Below are positions 18,207 to 25,958 of a stretch of 34,241 nt of DNA, piece by piece; the stretch's first letter is position 1; every line of letters begins with the position of its first letter. The stretch is taken from contig CAIWPG010000016.1 in the NCBI GenBank assembly GCA_903914535.1, positions 1 through 34,241 of the forward strand. The letters are read 5' to 3'. The stretch is from an uncultured Oxalobacteraceae bacterium. Lineage in GTDB: Bacteria; Pseudomonadota; Gammaproteobacteria; Burkholderiales; Burkholderiaceae_D. A model generated the notes under the pieces. The model made no database searches, was not told where the DNA came from, and saw only the letters and a list, made by a program, of their open reading frames with translations. A program made the translations under genes and the position numbers.

Positions 18207-18851
18207 CTAAGACCTTGCACGTTCTGTACACAGCAATCCGCCCAGGGCAGAATCCATATACGACTTCAGGTAATCATTCACCGAAGTGGGCCGCACTTCA
18301 CAAACACAAAACGAATGCGTCCACAGCATCAGCATCACCATGGGCGCAGCTAAAATTTTAGGCATAACGGTTAAATCCAGCTGACGAAATTCACCGCTGT
18401 TCATACCACGCTCCAGTAACTTGATATACATTTTCTCATGCCGGTCAATAACCTCATCATGATAAAATTTTGCCAGATCCGGAAAGTTACTGGCTTCAGC
18501 AAACATCAGCTTACAAAGCCCCGCCAGCTTATTATCGACAACCATATTCCACCAGTTAGTCACAAGCACACGAAAAAGCTCTTCAGTAGGACCTTCAAAC
18601 TGAGCCAGCAGTTGCTCCGACTGAACAATGCCAGGTAAAATAGTTTCACGCACTACCGCTTTAAACAACTCTTCTTTGCTCTCAAAGTACAAATACAAGG
18701 TTCCCTTAGAAACACCGGCCTTACGCGCCACTTCATCCAGACGGGTCGCTGCAAAACCGTGCTCTACAAATAATTCCAGAGCAGCTCCCAGTAATTCTTG
18801 AGGGCGTGCATCTTTACGACGCTCCCAGCGTGGTTTTGGATCGAATGACAT
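18207..18851 (-). CDS. TetR/AcrR family transcriptional regulator
   Basis: 214-residue one-component regulator. The N-terminal helix-turn-helix is typical: ALELFVEHGFAATRLDEVARKAGVSKGTLYLYFESKEELF at about residues 27-66. The rest is helical with a ligand-binding-type C-terminal domain ending in a short tail. The basic N-terminal extension (RWERRKDARPQ) also fits AcrR-like members. Its own upstream region has a good promoter and several palindromes (18947-18999), so autorepression is likely. The adjacent methyltransferase and rhodanese genes lie downstream on the same strand. The ligand is unknown; in relatives such regulators often sit beside efflux or outer-membrane genes, but none is present here. 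Confidence 0.92.
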   Translation of the reverse strand: MSFDPKPRWERRKDARPQELLGAALELFVEHGFAATRLDEVARKAGVSKGTLYLYFESKEELFKAVVRETILPGIVQSEQLLAQFEGPTEELFRVLVTNWWNMVVDNKLAGLCKLMFAEASNFPDLAKFYHDEVIDRHEKMYIKLLERGMNSGEFRQLDLTVMPKILAAPMVMLMLWTHSFCVCEVRPTSVNDYLKSYMDSALGGLLCTERARS

Positions 18852-18946
18852 GGAATGGTCTTAAAAAATCAACATTAATACGAATTAAATAGAAACCGGG
18901 CAAACTCCCCGTGAGAGTTCACTCGCTTCCGGTACATTCCCGGCAG

Positions 18947-18968
18947 TTAATTACTCATGAGTCATTAA
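18947..18968. promoter_or_regulatory. 22-bp near-perfect palindrome downstream of the tetR promoter
   Basis: Centred at 18957/18958, with core ACTCATGAGT (18953-18962, perfect) and matching flanks. Only one base pair of the eleven is mismatched. Length and symmetry fit a TetR-family operator located just downstream of the predicted transcription start. Confidence 0.5.
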
Positions 18969-18989
18969 TATTTATTAAGAGTCATTAAT
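18959..18989. repeat. Direct repeats GAGTCATTAAT spaced exactly 20 bp
   Basis: Copies at 18959-18969 and 18979-18989 are identical over 11 bp and 20 bp apart, about two helical turns, placing them on the same face of DNA. The first copy forms the right half of the 22-bp palindrome and the second runs into the 12-bp palindrome. Between them TTAATA and TATTAA (18965-18978) form another inverted pair. Together they suggest cooperative repressor binding. Confidence 0.5.
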
Positions 18990-19015
18990 GTAGCTACATG
19001 AGCAAAGCATGTCAA
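18987..19015 (-). promoter_or_regulatory. Sigma-70 promoter of tetR
   Basis: On the minus strand a perfect TTGACA (19015-19010) is followed by a 17-nt spacer and TACATT (18992-18987, 4 of 6 to consensus). Transcription would start near 18980, giving about 130 nt of leader to ATG 18851. A 12-bp palindrome overlaps the spacer and -10, and further repeats lie immediately downstream. The rest of the 279-bp gap (18852-19130) shows no gene. Confidence 0.6.
18988..18999. promoter_or_regulatory. Perfect 12-bp palindrome over the tetR promoter -10/spacer
   Basis: ATGTAGCTACAT is self-complementary and occupies the -10 and spacer of the tetR promoter. A dimeric repressor bound here would block RNA polymerase. 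It is a good candidate operator for the TetR product itself, although the family's sites vary and this is inferred from position. Confidence 0.5.
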
Positions 19016-19122
19016 GAAATCCTGCCCGCTGCGCTGATTAGCACACACTATCTGCAATAAATTCGCATTTCAACCACCAAAACAAGTACGCGTTATTTCA
19101 GCGCGAGCGCTTATTTTTTTAC

Positions 19123-19144
19123 TGCCGGGTTTACTGCCCCGGCA
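19123..19144. terminator. Hairpin spanning the rsuA stop codon
   Basis: TGCCGGG (19123-19129) pairs perfectly with CCCGGCA (19138-19144), with an 8-nt loop containing the stop codon of rsuA. In the rsuA direction the stem is followed by an A-rich run rather than T, so intrinsic termination is doubtful; transcript-end stabilisation is an alternative. Confidence 0.3.
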
Positions 19145-19859
19145 ACCGGTCTGTCAGTAAAGCCAGGTGATGCGGCTCAAGGTAACACCATTCGCCCGGC
19201 TCTAAATCCAATTGCTCCAGAGTCAGTGCGCCGACAGCGGTGCGCTGCAAAGCTGCGCAATGATTACCTGCTGCTGCCAGCATACGTTTGACCTGATGGT
19301 ACTTACCCTGCTCAAGTACAATTTCCAACTGATGCTCCGCCAGTCTGTTGCAGACCAATGCCGCCAGAGGAGCCGGTTCATCGTGCAACTGCACCCCACC
19401 CAAAAGCTGTGCAATCAGTGCATCACTGACCGCCTCTTGCGTTGTGGCTGCATAGACTTTAGGAACATGCCGTTTTGGCGAAGACTGGGCATGAATAAAC
19501 GCGCCGTCATCCGACATCAGCAATAAACCTGTCGTATCATGATCCAGCCGGCCTACCGGCTGTATGTCACGCCAGCTGCATTGTTCCGATAACAGGGTCA
19601 GGACACCGGGATGGTGACTCGGTTTACGCGAGCACTCAAAATTAGCAGGCTTATTCAATGCAATATACACATGCTCGCGAAACGGCCAGGTTTCATCAAA
19701 AAGTTCAAACTCAAGCCCACCGGTCTCAATCGCTACACGGTAATCCCGGACTACTTCACCGGCAATACGCACTTCACCATCGGTAATCAGGCTGCGGCAC
19801 CACTTGCGTGTGCCAAATCCCTGCGATTGCAGGATACGGTCTAAGGTTAATTTACTCAT
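19131..19859 (-). CDS. rsuA: 16S rRNA pseudouridine(516) synthase
   Basis: RsuA/RluB/E/F family pseudouridine synthase, 242 aa. An N-terminal S4-like RNA-binding part (LTLDRILQSQGFGTRKWCRSLITDGEVRIAG) precedes the catalytic domain with VGRLDHDTTGLLLMSDDG, whose Asp is the catalytic nucleophile, and the family motif YHQVKRMLAAAGN. Length and the small S4-plus-catalytic layout favour RsuA over RluB. ATG 19859 begins directly at the S4 domain. It is a monocistronic minus-strand gene between tetR and the divergent ahpC. Confidence 0.88.
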   Translation of the reverse strand: MSKLTLDRILQSQGFGTRKWCRSLITDGEVRIAGEVVRDYRVAIETGGLEFELFDETWPFREHVYIALNKPANFECSRKPSHHPGVLTLLSEQCSWRDIQPVGRLDHDTTGLLLMSDDGAFIHAQSSPKRHVPKVYAATTQEAVSDALIAQLLGGVQLHDEPAPLAALVCNRLAEHQLEIVLEQGKYHQVKRMLAAAGNHCAALQRTAVGALTLEQLDLEPGEWCYLEPHHLALLTDRLPGQ

Positions 19860-19977
19860 AGGCTGAATTTTACCAGATGCACCATATCATGACCAAGCAG
19901 AAAGCCGGTAACTCAAAATTATGGGTAGAATAGTCAAGAGTCTGTTGACCCCGTTGATTAGTATATTTTCAGCACAG

Positions 19978-20019
19978 GGCTGAGATGAACATCATCCCGG
20001 ATCAATAACTTCAGCCGGG
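19978..20019 (+). promoter_or_regulatory. Structured element upstream of ahpC with alternative pairings
   Basis: GGCTGA (19978-19983) can pair with TCAGCC (20011-20016), enclosing a small GATGA/TCATC hairpin (19984-19996). Alternatively CCCGG (19996-20000) pairs with CCGGG (20015-20019), followed by TTGTTTTGG. The two forms share bases and exclude each other. It lies 120 bp before ahpC in an otherwise AT-rich gap (19860-20139). It could be a leader attenuator if transcription starts upstream; no clear promoter or OxyR site was recognised. Confidence 0.35.
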
Positions 20020-20139
20020 TTGTTTTGGCACACTCAATAGTAAAAATTAATCAAACACATTTAATTAATTAATTTTACTAATATTATTAATTCTCTTATG
20101 ATTCAATCTCACTAACACAACTCTACCAGGAAAATAACC

Positions 20140-20703
20140 ATGTCATTAATTAACTCCGTCGTAAAACCATTCAAAGCAACTGCTTACCATAACGGTGCAT
20201 TCATACCTGTAACTAATGAAACTTTGCTGGGAAAATGGTCCGTATTTGTTTTTTACCCTGCTGACTTCACTTTCGTTTGTCCGACTGAACTGGGTGATTT
20301 AGCTGACAACTATGCTGAATTCCAAAAAATGGGCGTTGAAGTTTACAGCGTTTCTACTGATACGCATTTCACCCATAAAGCATGGCACGACACCTCCGAT
20401 ACGATTGGTAAAATCAACTACCCGATGCTGGCAGATCCGACACTGGCACTGTCACGCAACTTTGAAGTACTGATCGAAGAAGAAGGCCTGGCACTGCGCG
20501 GTACCTTTGTGATCAATCCTGAAGGTCAGATCAAAGTTATCGAAGTACATGATCTTGGCATTGGCCGTGATGCTAAAGAACTGTTGCGTAAAGTACAGGC
20601 AGCACAATACGTAGCCAGCCATCCAAACGAAGTATGCCCTGCAAAATGGACACCAGGTGCTGAAACATTGACACCATCACTGGATTTGATCGGCAAGATC
20701 TGA
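20140..20703 (+). CDS. ahpC: Alkyl hydroperoxide reductase subunit C (2-Cys peroxiredoxin)
   Basis: 187-residue typical 2-Cys peroxiredoxin that reduces hydrogen peroxide and organic peroxides. The peroxidatic Cys47 lies in DFTFVCPTELGD and the resolving Cys166 in EVCPAKW, both at the standard positions, as in E. coli AhpC. AGGA lies 9 nt before the ATG. AhpF, its disulfide reductase, is encoded 119 bp downstream on the same strand. In other proteobacteria the pair is induced by OxyR; a binding site could not be confirmed here. Confidence 0.97.
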   Translation: MSLINSVVKPFKATAYHNGAFIPVTNETLLGKWSVFVFYPADFTFVCPTELGDLADNYAEFQKMGVEVYSVSTDTHFTHKAWHDTSDTIGKINYPMLADPTLALSRNFEVLIEEEGLALRGTFVINPEGQIKVIEVHDLGIGRDAKELLRKVQAAQYVASHPNEVCPAKWTPGAETLTPSLDLIGKI

Positions 20704-20723
20704 GTCTGCACAAGTAGACCACC

Positions 20724-20755
20724 GGACGGAATACCCCTGCCGTCCTGATCCGTCC
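20724..20755 (+). other. Switchable hairpin in the ahpC-ahpF spacer
   Basis: GGACGG (20724-20729) can pair with either of two copies of CCGTCC at 20740-20745 and 20750-20755; with the second the stem grows to 7 bp. The duplicate right arm allows two alternative structures. It begins 20 bp after the ahpC stop and may help decouple ahpC and ahpF expression. Confidence 0.4.
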
Positions 20756-20772
20756 AGGCCCGGATGTGACAA

Positions 20773-20795
20773 GGGCATGCAGACCATGCATGCCC
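20773..20795 (+). other. Perfect 9-bp hairpin just before ahpF
   Basis: GGGCATGCA (20773-20781) and TGCATGCCC (20787-20795) form a perfect stem with a 5-nt loop. It ends 27 bp before the ahpF ATG. There is no T-tract, so it is more likely an mRNA processing or stability element, which would keep ahpC mRNA more abundant than ahpF mRNA, than a terminator. Confidence 0.6.
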
Positions 20796-20822
20796 GCTAC
20801 CCCATTAAGAAAAGAGAACATC

Positions 20823-22388
20823 ATGTTAGATAGCAATCTCAAAGCCCAGTTAAAAGCGTATTTAGAAAAAATAACGCAGCCTATCGAACTGGTGGCATCT
20901 CTGGACGACAGTGATAAATCACGTGAATTACACGATTTGCTGCAAGAAATCACTAGCTTATCCCACCAGATTACCTTAACACTGGCCAGCGATAATAAAG
21001 AACGCAGTCCCTCATTTAGCATTAACCGCTTACATAAAATCAATGGTGAAGCAGGCATTCGTTTTGCCGGTATTCCGATGGGGCACGAATTCACCTCGCT
21101 GGTATTAGCCTTACTGCAAACAGGCGGACACCCGCCCAAAGTAGATGCTGCTGTCATTGAACAAATTACCCGACTGGAAGGCGATTTTGAGTTTGAAACT
21201 TATATATCACTCTCATGCCAGAATTGCCCGGAGGTCGTACAAGCGCTTAATTTAATGGCGGTACTCAATCCGCGTGTACGCTCCACCGTCATCGACGGTG
21301 CGCTGTTCCAGGCGGAAGTAGAAAGCCGTCAAATCATGGCAGTACCGACTATCTATTTAAATGGACAGCTATTTGATCAGGGGCGCATGAGCATAGAAGG
21401 CATCATCGCCAAACTGGATAGCGAAAGCAGCAAAGACATTGCGGAAAAAATCAGCGCAAAAGCGCCTTACGACGTATTAATCGTCGGCGGCGGTCCGGCC
21501 GGTGCATCGGCAGCTATTTATGCCGCCCGCAAAGGCATACGCACAGGTGTCGTCGCAGGACGCTTTGGCGGACAAGTGCTCGATACCATGTCGATTGAAA
21601 ACTTCGTCTCCATCGCCCATACCGAAGGGCCTAAATTCGCTGCGGCGCTGGAACAACACGTTAAAACCTACGATGTCGACATCACTAATTTACAGCAGGC
21701 TGAAAAACTCATTCCAGCCGGACCCGGTCAACTGCTCAATGAAATCACATTGGCCAGCGGTGCCACGCTCAAAGCCAAAACCATCATCCTTGCTACCGGC
21801 GCACGCTGGCGCGAAATGAATGTCCCCGGCGAACAACTGTACCGCAATCATGGTGTAGCCTATTGCCCGCACTGCGACGGGCCACTGTTTAAAGGAAAAC
21901 GTGTTGCAGTAGTAGGAGGCGGTAATTCCGGCGTAGAAGCGGCAATTGATCTGGCGGGTATCGTCAGCCATGTTACCCTGATCGAATTTGCCAGCGAATT
22001 ACGTGCAGATGCTGTATTACAAAATAAATTGCGCAGCCTGCCTAACGTCACCATTTTTACCAGTGCAAAAACGCTTGAAGTAATGGGCGACGGTAAAAAA
22101 GTGACCGGTATCAGCTACGAAAACTTAAACAACGGCGCACAGCAGCAAATCGAACTGGAAGGTATTTTTGTACAAATCGGACTGGTGCCCAATACTGAGT
22201 GGCTCAAAGGCACACTGGAATTATCGAATCGCGGTGAAATTATCGTCGATGCCCGCGGCCAGACTTCCTTACCCGGTATTTTTGCCGCAGGCGATGTGAC
22301 TACTGTACCGTACAAACAAATTGTCATAGCGGTAGGCGAAGGAGCAAAAGCCGCACTGGGTGCCTTTGACCATTTAATCCGGTCGTAA
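20823..22388 (+). CDS. ahpF: Alkyl hydroperoxide reductase subunit F (NADH:peroxiredoxin reductase)
   Basis: 521-residue FAD-dependent disulfide reductase that uses NAD(P)H to regenerate AhpC. The N-terminal tandem thioredoxin-like domain carries C132/C135 (SCQNC). The thioredoxin-reductase-like part has the FAD motif [17 protein letters not shown], the redox pair C348/C351 in [12 protein letters not shown], a second dinucleotide motif [12 protein letters not shown], and a C-terminal FAD motif GIFAAGDVT. All are in standard places. The start at ATG 20823 fits the family's N-terminus and has an AAGAGA purine stretch; the frame is open to 20766 but that extension is unlike the family. It is followed by a strong terminator. 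Confidence 0.97.
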   Translation: MLDSNLKAQLKAYLEKITQPIELVASLDDSDKSRELHDLLQEITSLSHQITLTLASDNKERSPSFSINRLHKINGEAGIRFAGIPMGHEFTSLVLALLQTGGHPPKVDAAVIEQITRLEGDFEFETYISLSCQNCPEVVQALNLMAVLNPRVRSTVIDGALFQAEVESRQIMAVPTIYLNGQLFDQGRMSIEGIIAKLDSESSKDIAEKISAKAPYDVLIVGGGPAGASAAIYAARKGIRTGVVAGRFGGQVLDTMSIENFVSIAHTEGPKFAAALEQHVKTYDVDITNLQQAEKLIPAGPGQLLNEITLASGATLKAKTIILATGARWREMNVPGEQLYRNHGVAYCPHCDGPLFKGKRVAVVGGGNSGVEAAIDLAGIVSHVTLIEFASELRADAVLQNKLRSLPNVTIFTSAKTLEVMGDGKKVTGISYENLNNGAQQQIELEGIFVQIGLVPNTEWLKGTLELSNRGEIIVDARGQTSLPGIFAAGDVTTVPYKQIVIAVGEGAKAALGAFDHLIRS

Positions 22389-22417
22389 ACTCAGGCAGCA
22401 AAGTTTATATCCAATGT

Positions 22418-22456
22418 AAAAAAACCCCTGACAAATTAAATTGGCAGGGGTTTTTT
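22418..22456. terminator. Strong bidirectional intrinsic terminator
   Basis: CCCCTG (22425-22430) and CAGGGG (22445-22450) form the stem, flanked by seven A on the left and six T on the right, so a U-tract follows the stem on both strands. It lies between the convergent ends of ahpF and typA, closing the ahp operon and the rimP-typA operon. Confidence 0.92.
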
Positions 22457-22498
22457 ATTACAGACCGGATAAACCTGAGGCTAAACTACACGCCTGAT

Positions 22499-24331
22499 TT
22501 ATGCATCACGGCTTGCACGTTTACGTTCATGTTCTTTCAAGAAACGTTTACGCAGACGGATGCTTTTTGGTGTAATTTCAACCAATTCATCATCATCAAT
22601 AAATTCAACAGCATATTCCAGCGACATTTGAATTGGTGTTACCAGACGCACTGCTTCATCCGTACCGGATGAACGCACGTTGGTCAGTTGTTTACCTTTA
22701 ATCGGGTTCACAACCAGGTCATTATCACGGGAATGGATACCGATGATCATACCTTCGTATACCGGGTCATTGTGACTGACGAACATACGGCCGCGATCTT
22801 GCAGTTTCCAGATAGCGTAAGCAACTGCTGCGCCATCATCCTGAGAAATCAACACACCGTTACGACGGCCAGCCATTTCACCACGGGAATTATCTACCGG
22901 TGCGTATTCATCAAACACGTGACTCATCAAACCGGTACCGCGTGTCAGAGTCATGAATTCACCCTGGAAGCCGATCAGGCCGCGGGCAGGAATACGATAC
23001 TCTAAACGCACACGACCTTTACCGTCAGATTGCATATCTTGCAAATCACCACGACGACGACCGAGTTCTTCCATCACGCCGCCCTGGTTGACTTCTTCTA
23101 CGTCAACAGACAACATTTCAAACGGTTCGTGACGTACGCCATCCACCATTTTAAATACAACACGCGGACGAGAAACAGCCAGCTCGTAACCTTCGCGACG
23201 CATAGTTTCAATCAAAATAGTCAGATGCAACTCACCACGACCAGAAACTTCAAATGTCGTATCGTCGCCGGTATCTGTTACACGCAATGCAACGTTAGCT
23301 TTCAATTCACGGTCGAGACGATCACGAATCTGACGGCTGGTAACGAATTTACCTTCACGACCCGCCAATGGTGAGTTATTCACCATGAAGTTCATGTTCA
23401 GTGTAGGCTCATCGACCTTCAGCATCGGCAATGCATCCGGTGTATCAATAGCGCAAATGGTAGTACCGATACCCAACTCTTCAATACCATTCACTAACAC
23501 GATATCGCCGGCAACAGCTTCGTCTACCAATACACGTTCCAAACCTTTAAAGTTCAGAACCTGATTAATACGGGCACGTTTAGGTGTGCCATCCGGGCCA
23601 TCCATAATGATTACATCTTGCAATGCTTTAACGCGACCACGGGTAATGCGGCCAATACCGATTTTACCAACGTAGGAATTGTAATCCAATGAAGAAATTT
23701 GCAATTGCAACGGACCGTCCGGATCATCATCACGAACCGGAACGTGGCGCAGGATCGCATCAAACAAGGGATCCATATTACCTTCACGCGCTTCGGAATC
23801 CAGATTAGCGTAACCGTTTAATGCAGAAGCAAATACCACAGGGAAGTCGAGTTGTTCATCAGTAGCGCCCAATTTATCAAACAATTCAAACGTTTGATTG
23901 ATAACCCATTCAGTACGGGCACTAGGACGATCTACTTTATTGACAACAACAATCGGTTTCAAACCCAAAGCCAGTGCTTTACGGGTAACGAAACGGGTTT
24001 GCGGCATAGGACCATCAACAGCATCTACCAGCAACAACACGCTGTCCACCATGGACAATACGCGCTCTACTTCACCACCGAAATCGGCATGGCCCGGGGT
24101 GTCGACGATGTTAATGTGCGTGCCTTTGTATTCAACAGCGCAGTTTTTCGCCAAAATGGTGATACCACGTTCTTTTTCAAGATCGTTGGAATCCATAACG
24201 CGAGTATCAACTTGTTGATTGTCACGGAAAGTACCTGATTGACGCAGTAATTGGTCAACCAATGTGGTTTTACCGTGATCAACGTGGGCGATGATCGCGA
24301 TGTTACGTATAGCGCGTTTTATGTTTGACAT
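22499..24331 (-). CDS. typA: Ribosome-associated translational GTPase TypA/BipA
   Basis: 610-residue GTPase of the EF-G-like class that assists 50S assembly and stress or low-temperature growth. G motifs are complete: AHVDHGKTT (15-23, P-loop), the RGITI switch I, DTPGHADF (G3), NKVDRPSAR (G4) and SALNGYA (G5). Domain II and the BipA-specific C-terminal region ([30 protein letters not shown]) follow, and the length matches the family. It is the last gene of the minus-strand rimP-nusA-infB-rbfA-truB-typA run, 126 bp after truB, and may also have its own promoter in that gap. Confidence 0.97.
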   Translation of the reverse strand: MSNIKRAIRNIAIIAHVDHGKTTLVDQLLRQSGTFRDNQQVDTRVMDSNDLEKERGITILAKNCAVEYKGTHINIVDTPGHADFGGEVERVLSMVDSVLLLVDAVDGPMPQTRFVTRKALALGLKPIVVVNKVDRPSARTEWVINQTFELFDKLGATDEQLDFPVVFASALNGYANLDSEAREGNMDPLFDAILRHVPVRDDDPDGPLQLQISSLDYNSYVGKIGIGRITRGRVKALQDVIIMDGPDGTPKRARINQVLNFKGLERVLVDEAVAGDIVLVNGIEELGIGTTICAIDTPDALPMLKVDEPTLNMNFMVNNSPLAGREGKFVTSRQIRDRLDRELKANVALRVTDTGDDTTFEVSGRGELHLTILIETMRREGYELAVSRPRVVFKMVDGVRHEPFEMLSVDVEEVNQGGVMEELGRRRGDLQDMQSDGKGRVRLEYRIPARGLIGFQGEFMTLTRGTGLMSHVFDEYAPVDNSRGEMAGRRNGVLISQDDGAAVAYAIWKLQDRGRMFVSHNDPVYEGMIIGIHSRDNDLVVNPIKGKQLTNVRSSGTDEAVRLVTPIQMSLEYAVEFIDDDELVEITPKSIRLRKRFLKEHERKRASRDA

Positions 24332-24457
24332 GATAAGGATTTGTTGGGGAATTCAGATAACTTCGCATTATACCATGTTGCGGCGCAAGAAAAAATTCAA
24401 CTATTCCGACGCATTCCCTGCCGGTCACAATAACGTGGGACGACAGGACAACAAAAT

Positions 24458-25438
24458 TTAAAACGAAGTGGAGATTAATCGTTCAGGTGCGAGCACCTGA
24501 TATTCTTGCAACTGACCTGAACCCAGCAATTGTCCATTACTGTGTCGATAAACCCGGACTCGGCCAACGGTGTCAGGTAGATTAATATTTTCTTTCAGCA
24601 AAGCCAGTCTTTGCCCATGTAAAAAACGTACAGCCAATTCATCTGTTAATTGAATTGACGGAAAACTGGACAGCAAGGCATCAACCGGTTGTAACAATGC
24701 AAGCCGCTCCGGCTGCGCTAATTCTTGCACATGCGGCAAAGTCACAGCACTGACTGCGGCGATACCGGACAACTGACTTTCCGCATCCGCACTCAGCGAC
24801 AAAGCACCGACGCGGGTACGACGTAAGGCATTCAAATGCGCCCCGCATCCCAGCGCGTGGCCGATATCTTCACCCAAAACACGAATATAAGTACCTTTAG
24901 AACAGGCAACCCGCAATCGTAATAAGGGGGCAGCGTATTCTAACAGAGTCAGCTCATGAATGACGATATTACGTGCTTCACGTTCCAGCGTAATACCGGC
25001 TCTGGCGTACTCATACAAAGGTTTGCCATCGCGCTTTAATGCTGAATACATCGGCGGCACTTGTGCCAGAGGGCCGCGAAACTGTGCAAGCACAGCCTCA
25101 ATCTGCTCCACACTGACAGCAACCGGATGTTCGGCAATAATGCGCCCTTCGGTATCACCGGTATCGGTAGTTACACCTAAATGCACCACGGTTTCATAGG
25201 TTTTATCTGCTTCCAGCAAATCCTGGGAAAACTTGGTCGCTTCACCAAAGCACAAGGGCAGCAAACCGGTAGCAAACGGATCTAAGGTACCGGTATGCCC
25301 TGCTTTTTTTGCATTCAGCAGACGTTTGACCAGTATCAGCGCATCATTACTGGAAAAACCGACTGGCTTGTCAAGCAACAACACACCATCAAGTGCATCA
25401 CGAATCCGCTTTACCTGCGGCGGTCTGACTGGCTTCAT
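24458..25438 (-). CDS. truB: tRNA pseudouridine(55) synthase
   Basis: Makes pseudouridine 55 in the T-loop of tRNAs. 326 aa, with the catalytic Asp53 in GHTGTLDPFATG and the KP.G.SS motif (KPVGFSSND) just before. The conserved YSALK.DGKPLYEYAR block, the KGTYIRVL.EDIG region and a C-terminal PUA-like part are visible. It is 17 bp downstream of rbfA, in the usual infB-rbfA-truB order. Confidence 0.97.
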   Translation of the reverse strand: MKPVRPPQVKRIRDALDGVLLLDKPVGFSSNDALILVKRLLNAKKAGHTGTLDPFATGLLPLCFGEATKFSQDLLEADKTYETVVHLGVTTDTGDTEGRIIAEHPVAVSVEQIEAVLAQFRGPLAQVPPMYSALKRDGKPLYEYARAGITLEREARNIVIHELTLLEYAAPLLRLRVACSKGTYIRVLGEDIGHALGCGAHLNALRRTRVGALSLSADAESQLSGIAAVSAVTLPHVQELAQPERLALLQPVDALLSSFPSIQLTDELAVRFLHGQRLALLKENINLPDTVGRVRVYRHSNGQLLGSGQLQEYQVLAPERLISTSF

Positions 25439-25455
25439 TCTTCGCTGTATCCTGC

Positions 25456-25884
25456 TTAGTCTTGACTATCCGGCGCAGTATCCTCTGCCGGAGTAGCATC
25501 CTGATCATCGGGTTTAGCGCTGGTCGCTATCGCCGCATCAATCAGCTTAGACATCGCCATACCACGCATCGTCGAGACATCATGCACAAAATGCAATTGC
25601 GGCAAAGTATGTATGTGCAAGCGCTTACCTAAATGCATACGCAGAAACCCCGCCGTCTTAGTCAGGCAAGCCAGGGTAATTTTGATTTCTTCCGGAGAGT
25701 CACGCAGCGTCGTAAAATACACTTTAGCATGCGCATAATCCGGTGTGACTTGTACCTCGGTTAAGGTAATCATGCCGACACGGGGATCTTTGAGCTCGGA
25801 AAAGATAATTTGGGACAGGTCGCGCTGAATCTGGTCTGCTACACGCAAACCACGTCCAGGTATTAATTTACTATTTTTTGCCAT
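25456..25884 (-). CDS. rbfA: 30S ribosome-binding factor A
   Basis: Small KH-fold protein for 16S 5'-end maturation and cold adaptation. 142 aa, with the family pattern [45 protein letters not shown] in the first half and the P.LHFVHDVS motif near residue 100. The C-terminus has an acidic, Asp/Ala-rich extension (about 20 residues) expected to be disordered. It lies 74 bp after infB and just before truB. Confidence 0.96.
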   Translation of the reverse strand: MAKNSKLIPGRGLRVADQIQRDLSQIIFSELKDPRVGMITLTEVQVTPDYAHAKVYFTTLRDSPEEIKITLACLTKTAGFLRMHLGKRLHIHTLPQLHFVHDVSTMRGMAMSKLIDAAIATSAKPDDQDATPAEDTAPDSQD

Positions 25885-25958
25885 GATATGTACACTAAAC
25901 AGCTGTTAAACAGGGCACCCGCAAAAATCATAAGAACTCTCGCAGATGCCAGCCTGTT

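Noticed and set aside
19971-20020. TPP riboswitch upstream of ahpC
   Set aside because: Only a GGGCTGAGATGA-like string matches; the CTGATC part and the rest of the aptamer are missing, and ahpC is not a thiamine gene.
20020-20139. OxyR or sigma-54 site in the ahpC promoter region
   Set aside because: A TTGGCAC string lacks the partner -12 element, and no ATAG-N7-CTAT spacing was found; AT-rich runs make chance matches likely.
20573-21157. 194-codon open frame on the minus strand opposite ahpC/ahpF
   Set aside because: It is antisense to two intact conserved genes, has a composition unlike a real protein and contains a string typical of mistranslated antisense frames.
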